Positions 55,871 to 64,000 of a stretch of 64,000 nt of DNA are shown in pieces (the stretch's first letter is position 1; every line of letters begins with the position of its first letter). Both the position numbers and the translations under genes were made by a program. The notes below the pieces were generated by a model that was not told the origin of the DNA, searched no databases, and was given only the letters and a program-made list of their open reading frames with translations. The DNA comes from Eustoma russellianum (taxonomy: Eukaryota > Streptophyta > Magnoliopsida > Gentianales > Gentianaceae): contig AP025056.1 in NCBI GenBank assembly GCA_036186865.1, positions 26,615,485-26,679,484 on the forward strand. The letters run 5' to 3'.

Positions 55871-56647
55871 ATAAATAAAAAATACATATATTGTGTATTC
55901 TTGTGTGGATTACGAACGGTGTGTCATTTGTCCAATTGAAGACAAATTCGTCTAACTTGTCCATATGCTCATAGATTGAGGAATATGTAACCCAATTGAT
56001 CAATTTCTATGTATTAGATTGCTTTCTTGTAATGTAATTTATTTTATCAAGAAAGTTTTGTTGTTCTTGCTTAGTTAATAACCGCTTTGTAAATAAATAT
56101 AAAGTCTTGCTAAATAGCATTATGTTTAGAACACTATTTTAAAACACAGTTTTAGTGGACCAATAAAAAAACGAGAGACTTCTTATTGATCCATATAAAT
56201 ATGTTCCAAAATAATATTCTAAATGAAATGTTGTAAAACAATATATATGCATTTTTACACTAAGCTTAGTTGTTTTCATGAGCCGCCTAATTGATATGGC
56301 AGATGAACTAATCAGCTAGAATAGGTGATTCACTATGTACTAAAACAATTACAAATCTTAGCCAGTATAAAAACTGCCGAAAATAGGCGGCTTTTGCAAA
56401 AGCAAGGCAGCATTTTAAAAGTAGCCTAAAACATTCAGAAAACAAATAAAACAAATATATACATGTCTAATTTGTAAACATAACTTTTATTTTTAACTTT
56501 TCTACCTTATAATAAAAGAAAACGGTCGTCTTATGTGATATTCCCAAAAGTGCATAGGAGGCGAGCCAAACATGAACAAAAATGTTAAAAGATTCGGTAA
56601 TGCCATAACTCAGTTTGTATTCAGGTTGGAACATTGCAAGTAAAGAG
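55871..56647. other. AT-rich spacer, nothing recognised
   Basis: No coding frame, repeat family or RNA gene recognised. It is AT-rich with several poly(T) and poly(A) runs. Confidence 0.5.
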
Positions 56648-56913
56648 TGTTAGAATCCCTGATTAAAGGGAATTTGTGATTGTAATCTGTGGTGATAACC
56701 GAAATTAGCTGTAACCAAGATTTGACTTAATTAGGTGTATCCATAATTTGTTTAGATTGATTTGACTGTGATTAGGTTTCCTTTTGTAAGCATAGACAGA
56801 AGTGTAAATTATAGGACAAACTGTGAGTAAATTGCACAACAAAACATATATTGAAAATACATAAATCATTTTTTACCCTATCTTTGTACTTCCATCGTGT
56901 TCTTACTTTAACA
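56648..56913 (+). repeat. 5' LTR of copia I
   Basis: 266 bp, TGTTAGAATCCC...CTTTAACA with short inverted ends TGTTA/TAACA, two bases before a primer site. The 3' LTR is not in the window. Confidence 0.75.
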
Positions 56914-56915
56914 CA

Positions 56916-56927
56916 TGGTATCAGAGC
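56916..56927 (+). other. Primer binding site of copia I, iMet type
   Basis: TGGTATCAGAGC, an exact match to the plant iMet complement. Confidence 0.92.
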
Positions 56928-57149
56928 GGTTCAGATCAATTGAACCTGTAGTGATCCAGTTTCTTGTTGGTTCAGAGGTGTTTCTCATCATCACCAGATT
57001 TCATTTTTGACTAAGTACCGTATCTGTTTCTTGCCCGATCGGCTCAGAAGTTTTTTGCATCCTTGCAGCCGTTTTACCAGACTTGATCCTGACCACGATC
57101 AAGGATAACTCTGCACATATCAGTTTAGTATCTGCAAAATACAACACCA

Positions 57150-58538
57150 TGTCACAAATTCCAGAAACCTCAGAAACTAGGCCTGAAAATTCAGAAAAAA
57201 ACCAAACCTCCCTGCAAGTTTGGATCTTTCTGAGCAATTCGCAAAATTTGTGCAATAGAGCATGCATCTACCGCTCCCATGCCAGCCACAAATCTGGTGT
57301 TGAAGGTCACGTTAGCCAGCACAACTACAGTCTGTGGTGCAGACTGTGAAGATTGGAATTTTTTGCAGGGGGAAGAGCTCCATATCACAGGGGTCCCTCC
57401 ACCCCACCTGCCAACTGATCCAGCCTACACTGCATGGGAACAACAGGATCAGTTAGTTTTTACATGGCTCATAGATAATATCGATGACAGCTTGGTCAAT
57501 AATGTATCTAGGTATACAACCGTAAAAACTTTGTGGAACGAACTGGCGGTTACATACGGGTCTGGGAGTGACCCGTTACAGATATTTGATTTGCACAAAG
57601 AGTGTTACACAATCAAACAGGGGGACAGGCCACTGGAAGCCCTCTGAGATCAATTTAAGGACTCTGGATGTCTATTGACACTTTGGATCCGAATCCGATG
57701 GAAAATCCTAGAGACATCGCCACAACACAAGGAAAATCCAAGAGAAAAGGCTCTACCAACTGTTGTTAGCCGTGGACGAGAGGTATGGAGATACCAAAAA
57801 GGAGATTCTTAAGCGGGAGCCAAGGCCTGCAGTTGAAAATGCATACAACAAACTCCGGCGCTCAAAGGTGCAAAATGGAGTATTTGCTTTAACCCCATCA
57901 GATCCGAAGACATCACTTGGGTTGGACAGGGGTTAGTCACCAAAGGACCATCAGACGACAACAGGAAACGAGGAAATCAACCACCATGCTCAGGTCAAAC
58001 CTCACGGCGTGGTAGTGGGGAAGACAAGGCTCAGGAGTGCAGCCACTGTGAAAGAAAGGGCCACACTCATGAAAAATGCTTCAAGCTACATGGATATCCC
58101 GAATGATGAGAAGAATACAAGAAGAAGAGAGAAAAAGGGCAAGCTGCACAAGCCTCTGTAGTAGCAGCAATCCACAGGAGAAGGAAGAGGTAGCAGCTGA
58201 GACGGAGGCGGAAGGTAATAGGATTAGAAGAAATTCTAACCTTAAAATTTCCTTAAATACCCCCGGCAACTCGAATTTGCAATGTGAGTCCCTCAAATTC
58301 TTAAAATTAGCCTGGATCCCCCTTGTCCTCCCGAATTACATCACAAGACCCTAGATTCTTTAAGAAAATCTTCCGCCCCCCTTGAATCTCTAAAAACCTC
58401 ACCCACAGTCCTACAACTTTTAGAAATTCCATCCGAGTCCCCCAGTTTATATTCAGCCGCAAAATCAGCCCAAAAATGTGTCATGACTCAAAATTACCCC
58501 TTTTCCCATCCAACCCTAAAAGGACCAGTTTACCCTCA
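57150..58538 (+). pseudogene. Copia I gag
   Basis: A UBN2-type gag is readable at 57279-57647 (AWEQQDQLVFTWLIDNIDDS, TVKTLWNELAVTYGSG, HKECYTIKQGDRPLEAL) and ends in a TGA where Trp is expected (LEALWDQF in relatives). Further on, a zinc knuckle CSHCERKGHTHEKC lies at 58039-58080, followed by two adjacent TGA codons (58105-58110) where relatives have Trp-Trp. The region 58215-58538 no longer resembles gag and may be inserted DNA. It is one of several copia lineages in the window and unlike A, B and E in gag. Confidence 0.75.
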
Positions 58539-58955
58539 TCATCATCATCATCATCCGGACCCAGTATATCCCAACGACAACAAAAGCTATCGTTAGGGTC
58601 TAGGGAAGGTAAGTGGTAGACAGACAATACCTCTATCCCAAGGGATAGAGCGTCTGCTTCCAGCGAGACCCCCGGCTCTATATATACCTGTATAAATGAC
58701 ATGATAATAGAGATATGCTGTGCTAGTGTGTTAGGAAATTCAAGAAATACAAAGAAAGGACTTTCAATATTAAAATACACATCACGTGTATATGTACATG
58801 TAATGTAAAACAACGGTATAACATATGCAACCAAGTGGAAAGTCAACCTAAAGCGTAGATAGTGTCTACGCCTATCTATGTCCCTAAATATACTCTAAAG
58901 TGTCCCTGTATATGACATATACCTCGTTAGCCTTAATCTTATGTCTCCATGAACT
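58539..58955 (-). mobile_element. SINE-like insertion with TS/Au-like 3' part
   Basis: 417 bp bracketed by perfect 14 bp repeats CCAGTTTACCCTCA (58525-58538 and 58956-58969). On the minus strand the 3' part (58678-58539) reads GCCGGGGGTCTCGCTGGAAG, a GGGATAGAGGTA block, CCCTAGACCC and a (GAT)n tail, the arrangement of tRNA-derived plant SINEs of the TS/Au type. The upstream 270 bases are unrelated to a tRNA head as far as I can see, and I could not find a clear A box. Confidence 0.65.
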
Positions 58956-59125
58956 CCAGTTTACCCTCAACACAGCATAATTCTCAGTGGATCTTTGACT
59001 GTGGTGCCACGGATTCCATTACGATTCTTCTAACCTTATTACACATTACTCCACCTACCAAAACTACTGTTGAAATTGCCAATGGAGAATTCATCCATGT
59101 TGCCGGTGGTGGTTCAGTGTCTATC
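58949..59125 (+). pseudogene. Copia I protease, truncated by element H
   Basis: The frame reads SSLPSTQHNSQWIFDCGATD with the protease active site D-C-G-A, then continues about 45 residues before it is cut at the first base of the element H LTR. The rest of pol is not in the window. Confidence 0.8.
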
Positions 59126-59879
59126 TGTAGCGCCCCGGCCCGATACCGTCATCGGAACCAGTGCACCCGCCGTAGTCTACTATGAGAACTACGAAGCATC
59201 AAAGCGGATCAAGCATACATCATCTATGACGAAAGATAATCAGCGGAAACATGATAACTTTAAAACTTCATCGTCATTAAACCAGAAAATGCAGCGCGAA
59301 TTAAAAGTGTTTGGTCTTCTAGCTAACACAAATGTCAGAACAACATAATAACATTGAGTTTCCAATCTCAAGAAAATAATCCAGCATCTATCTATTCCCA
59401 TGTCCGGTCTTCCACTGAGCCCACTCGCCATCGTCCTCGATAATATCAACTATATTCCGGCTCACCTGAAAGTGAATAGAGAACTGTTCCTAGCGAAATT
59501 ATCGCCACAGCAAGTAACCCGTCTATACACCTTACGGAATCACACACGACGAGTCACCGGTGTATAAATCATTGCCCAAAATATAGGTGCTCGGGTTAAC
59601 AAATAGCATCTCAATAAGAATTTCTCAAAACAGATAAAGCACATATATGGTACACGGGTACGAGAACAAGCATGTATTAAAACAACGTATCACATAAGCA
59701 AGTCATAAACTAACCACGTTTCTTGCATATCAAGTCTTATTGCTTCGTGTATCATGATGCATGTACTTCTTTAAAATCACACACAACACCCATGCATATG
59801 TCTTCTTTCATAAACATGTCATGCATGTCATTTCACAAAACATTTCATCACTTACATATCATATTCTTCGCGTAGCAGA

Positions 59880-60165
59880 ACTTTATACCCTGTGGGTGAT
59901 CAGTCCACAGCAAACAGAACTTTATACCCCGTGCTGAAAGGTCCACGACCCCATAACATATAACTTTATACCCCGTGCTGAAAGGTCCACGGCCCCATTA
60001 CATATATCATATATCCGTGCTGATAGGTCCACGGCCCCATAAAATACTTTATTTTCCGTGCTGATAGGTCCACGGCCCCATAAAATACTTTATACCCTAT
60101 GTTGATTCACAGATCACGCTTTTATACCCTGCTTTCGCAGGCGTGACTTTTATACCCTGCGATCA
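59880..60165. repeat. Tandem array in the element H LTR, unit with TTTATACCCCGTGCTGA
   Basis: About six imperfect units of 35-55 bases built on ACTTTATACCCCGTGCTGA and AGGTCCACGGCCCCAT. Confidence 0.85.
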
Positions 60166-60544
60166 ACCAGCCGCCATTTTGTCTTTCGAAAACTTTACAC
60201 CTTTCTTGTAAACACATGTTCTTTTGCAAAGCAAATCTCAAATCAAATGCAAGTGCCCATGTCATGATGCATGATGCACATGTAACTTCGTATCAAACAT
60301 GTACACCACACACACATACATCATACATATCAAGTATACAGTCTTGCACCTCAAACACTCCATGTACGTAACTTTCCAAGTCCCTTCGTCTTACTAATTC
60401 ACTTAGGGTTCAATCTTATTCTTGCTTGATCAAACTTACCATCTACACCTCAATTACACCTCAAATACCTTTGCATTTTATGTTCAAAAGAAGTGTATAA
60501 AGTTACCCACACATACATAGGGTGCCTAAGGGTTAAAAAGACTT

Positions 60545-60897
60545 CCAGTATACTTGGAACGCCACATGAGGCGCCCTAAAGTGACATAGAGCGCCTATAC
60601 TAGGCGTTCGAAGTGTTCGGGGATGTTCCGTAGACATTGAACGCCTACATGAAGCGCCTAATGTGACATAGAGCGCCTAATGTAGGTGTTCGAAGTGTTC
60701 AGGGATGATTCAGGACACATTGAACGCCTACATTAGGGCGCCTAATGTGACATAGAGCGCCTAATGTAGGTGTTCGAAGTGTTCTGACGGTTCTAAACTG
60801 TAGTTTTTTGTAGGAGAAAGCTTCAGGGACACATTGAACGCTACATTAGGCGCCTTAATGTGACATGAAGCGCCTAATGTAGGCGTTCGAAATGTTT
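60545..60897. repeat. Array of palindromic units in the element H LTR
   Basis: Four units spaced about 80-110 bases, each an imperfect inverted repeat: arm GAACGCCTACATTAGGCGC, a short centre containing TGACATAGAG, then arm GCGCCTAATGTAGGCGTTC followed by GAAGTGTTC. Confidence 0.88.
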
Positions 60898-61857
60898 CTG
60901 TCGATGCCAAATGCAGTTTTTCTGCATTAACTTCCTCCCATCATCTTCCTCCTTCAACCCTTTCATGTTAACCTCTCAAGATCCATCTTACCATCTAGAT
61001 TCATCATTCTTAACTCACATCTAATCATGAATTGATGCTTAGTTATGTCTAACAATATCCACTCTTAACCTTCAATCATTCAAAACCTTCAAAAGTTATC
61101 ATCAACACTCCCAACACAACAATTCTACAACAATGCCATCATTCATCCTTCAATTCCCTACAGTTACTCTCAAACGTCTAAGTGTAGACAGTCAACATAA
61201 GATAGAACAAGACAATAAGCACATCAAAATATACACTTTCATGGGCATGCCTTGACAAAAACAAAGCACCACACAACTATTTTCAGAAATATGGCCCAAG
61301 AACAAGACTTTACGCAACTAGCACAAAAACTTACATATAATAAAGCATTTAACATAGGACAAGTCAAGATTACTAATGTGTGATTCAAATTTTCTCTTTG
61401 TAAGAACATAGGGCCTAAAGTATCAAAATTTACGTAAAGCGTATAGAAAGATTACTTGCCTTGTTTTAGTTAGCCTTACGAATTTACTGCAGAATCTTGA
61501 TAAGGATTGAATCTAGATTGGCCTTTTCCTTCCTTTTCCTTCTTCTCTTCTTCTTCTTCCTCTCCTTTCTCTTCTTTCTCTTTTCCTGCGGTTTTCCCCT
61601 CCTTCTTTTTGATGGTATAACCGTCCCATTAGGCTGAGATGGGGAGTTATACTAAATTTTGGTTAACTCCCCTATCTCCTAGTAGGCGACCTTCTTAGGT
61701 AATTTCCTTTAATTACCTTTAATTCTACTTTTAACCCCTCTTCTTATTTTTCCTATATTTTAAGTAACCTAAGTCGCACAACCTACATCATTAATTAAAT
61801 TGCGTTTAAGGTTGACCTAACTATTAAAAGTTGCGCTTAAAGTCACGGGGTATGACA

Positions 61858-61870
61858 TTCCACCCCCCTT
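61858..61870 (-). other. Polypurine tract of element H
   Basis: The minus strand reads AAGGGGGGTGGAA directly before TGTCATACCCC. Confidence 0.9.
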
Positions 61871-61901
61871 ATAAAAGTTTCGTCCTCGAAACTTACGTAC
61901 C

Positions 61902-64000
61902 TTAGTCAAAGAGCTGAAGATACTTCTCCCGCATTTGTTCTTCGAGCTCCCAAGTGGCTTCACGTTCCGTGTGATTGCTCCACTGGACCTTTACATACGG
62001 AATCACTCGCTTCCTCAACACTTGATCCTTTCGGTCCACAACTTTCACAGGTATCTCCTCATATGAAATATCGTCCTTGAGTTCCAAAGGTTGAGCTTCA
62101 AGTACATGACTTGGATCCGCCACGTACTTCCTTAATTGTGACACGTGGAATACATTGTGAACTTGCGCCAACCCCGGAGGTAATGCCAATCTATATGCCA
62201 AGGCTCCCACCTTCTCAAGTATTTTATAAGGACCAATAAAACGAGGACTTAGCTTGCCTTTGACTCCAAACCTCATAACGCCCTTCTTGGGTGATACTCT
62301 CAAATAAACTTTTTCACCCACATCAAATTCCAATGGTCGTCGTTTGGAATCTGCCCAACTCTTATTGCGATCCTGAGCCGTCTTGAGTCTTTCCCGGATG
62401 ACTTTTCACCTTCTCCAGCGTCTTCTCCAATAGTTCAGGTCTGGTGATGGTCCTCACGCCTACTTCGTCCCAATAAACCGGGAGGACCTACATTTCTTTC
62501 CATACAAGCTTCAAAAGGAGCCATGTCTATCGCGCTGTGATAACTATTGTTATAAGAAAACTCCATCAGCTTTACTATTCCATCCCAACTCCCTTTAAAA
62601 TCCAACACGCAAGCCCTTAGCATATCTTCCAAGGTCTGAATAGTCCGCTCGGACTGTCCATCGGTTTGTGGATGATACGCCGTACTCAACCTTAACTCTG
62701 TACCCATGGCTTTCTGAAATGCTGTCCAAAACTTAGATGTGAACCTGTGAATCACGGTCGGACACTATACTTACCGGGACACCATGCAAGCTAACAATAT
62801 TCTCCATATATACATTCACTAGCTTGTCAAGAGGTGCTTCACTTGAAACGGTAGGAAATGTGCAGACTTTGTTAGACGATCCACGATAACCCAAATCATG
62901 TCACATCCACTTCTGGTCTTTGGTAATCCCGCTACGAAATCCATCGTGACATGTTCCCATTTCCACTCCGGAATTTCCAACGGCATCAGTAATCCACCAG
63001 GCCTTTGGTGTTCCGCCTTGACCTGTTGACAAACCAAACACCTCTCAATAAATTCAGCGACATGTCGTTTCATTCCGGACCACCAATAATATTGCTTGAG
63101 ATCTCTATACATCTTGGTGCTACCAGGGTGTATGGATAGCCTTGAGTTGTGAGCTTCTTGCAACACTTTCCTCCTAAGTTCGTCAACATCAGGCACGCAT
63201 AATCTTCTCTAAACCACAAGCTCCCATCCTCTTTGATCCGAAATCCTTCAACTCGGCTATTTTTCACTCTTTCCATTATTTCAGTGAGGGTCTTATCATC
63301 CTTCTGAGCCTCCTTTATCGATCAACCAAACTTGGTGTGATAGTCAATGTTGTCAAAACGTTCACTGCGGAGTCAATCAAATCTAAACCAAACTCCTCCA
63401 TCTCTCTTTCCAATGGTGATTGTCGCGCATGGCTGGACTTCCTACTCAACGCATCTGCCACCTCATTAGCCTTTCCTGGGTGGTAATGGATTGTCAAATC
63501 ATAGTCTTTTAGCAACTCCAACCACCTCCGCTGCCCTCATATTCAATTCCTTCTGTGAGAACAAATACTTTAAACTCTTATGATCCGTGAATACCGCGCA
63601 CTTCTCTCCATACAAATAATGCCGCCAGATCTTTAAGGCGAACACAACCGCGGCAAGCTCAAGATCATGTGTGGGATAGTTTTGTTCATAAGGCTTTAGC
63701 TGTCTTGAGGCATATGCGATGACTCGTTCGTTTTGCATTAAAACACAACCTACAAACAAGATATTAGTCTACACTTAATGGATATACAAGATCATAACCT
63801 TATACTATAGTTTACGTACCTAAACCGTTCTTTGACGCATCACTATAAATTACAAACCCATCAGTTCCGGAGGGTTGAGCCAATACTGGAGCTGTCGTTA
63901 ATCTCTTCTTAAGCTCTGTGAAACTTTGCTCGCATTCCGCCGTCCACTCAAACTTGGACTTCTTGTGAGTAAGGCGACTGAGAGGCACTGCTATCCTGGA
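61902..64000 (-). pseudogene. Element H pol: RT end, RNase H, integrase, chromodomain (enters from right edge)
   Basis: Sense is right to left. 64000-63820 encodes the RT C-terminus (AVPLSRLTHKKSKFEWT, ELKKRLTTAPVLAQPSG) and the RNase H start (FVIYSDASKNGLG). After an intron (63750-63819) RNase H continues CVLMQNERVIAYASRQLKPY with DLELAAVVFALKIWRHYLYG and TDHKSLKYL. A 1-base frameshift near 63535 precedes LLKDYDLTIHYHPGKANEVA. Integrase has a zinc site (IHPGSTKMYRDL, CLVCQQVKAEH), MDFVAGLP, DRD with an extra base near 62750, YHPQTDGQSERTIQTLEDML, and a +1 shift near 62405. The GPYKI region and a chromodomain (VIPYVKVQWSNHTEREATWE) form an open stretch 62333-61902. Breaks are few and mostly single-base, so the copy is fairly young. 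Confidence 0.9.
63750..63819 (-). other. Intron inside the RNase H domain of element H
   Basis: On the minus strand, 70 bases begin GTACGTAAAC and end CTTGTTTGTAG, with an ACTAATA branch-point-like sequence about 15 bases before the 3' end. Removing them joins SDASKNGLG to CVLMQ exactly (phase 1), which is the continuous RNase H sequence of related elements. Retained, it puts TAA in frame. Confidence 0.75.

Larger units (their letters stand above)
59126..61857 (-). repeat. 3' LTR of Tekay-like element H
   Basis: 2732 bp. In sense orientation it starts TGTCATACCCCG (61857) and ends GGGGCGCTACA (59126). The polypurine tract and the chromodomain end of pol lie directly to the right. It contains two internal tandem arrays (59880-60165 and 60545-60897) and a CT-rich block at 61530-61600. 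Its left flank is CTATC; the partner duplication lies outside the window. Confidence 0.88.

Overview
The window is nuclear DNA from a flowering plant and consists almost entirely of transposable elements. I found no intact host gene, no structural RNA gene and no CRISPR array. The plant assignment rests on plant-type Ty3/gypsy chromovirus (Tekay/Del-like) and Tat-like elements, several Ty1/copia elements, a plant L1 LINE with a DUF4283-type ORF1, tRNA-iMet primer sites (TGGTATCAGAGC type), GT-AG introns and a TS/Au-like SINE tail. The species cannot be told from the sequence.

Layout, left to right. (1) 10-5586: a 5.6 kb non-autonomous LTR element on the minus strand, flanked by TAGGG and sitting in a GC-rich minisatellite. 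Its 5' LTR carries a 182 bp foldback insertion. (2) 5592-6593: minisatellite, AAT microsatellite and AT-rich DNA. (3) 6594-12640: a decayed LINE, minus strand. (4) 12641-14095: Tekay-like remnant G (3' LTR end, chromodomain, then an internal deletion to protease and gag tail). (5) 14096-15786: copia remnant F, gag start and 5' LTR. (6) 15787 to about 55870: one old Tat-like gypsy element C (minus strand) torn open by four later insertions, each with a 5 bp target duplication: copia A (16625-23847, GCACT), copia B (24056-32725, CCCAT), Tat-like gypsy D (32830-44211, CACAA) and copia E (46592-53292, GTTGC/GTTGT). A probable solo LTR sits inside B and a solo LTR inside E. (7) 56648-59125: 5' half of copia I with a SINE-like insertion. 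(8) 59126-64000: 3' LTR and pol of Tekay-like element H, running off the right edge.

Element A is the youngest: its 1344-codon gag-pol is open and its LTRs differ by about six substitutions plus one 4 bp unit. B, D, E, H and the LINE carry stops and frameshifts. D carries, on the opposite strand to its gag-pol, a four-exon gene with its own TATA box that encodes a Transposase_28-like plus coiled-coil protein.

The observations most worth checking are: a spliceosomal-type intron inside the RNase H domain of H, and a second candidate intron between gag and protease in G; a covarying stem between U5 and the sequence just downstream of the 5' LTR in copia elements A, B and F, where a tRNA primer site would be expected; and the spliced antisense gene of D. 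All calls are from reading the sequence. No database search was run, and element ages and lineage names are estimates.
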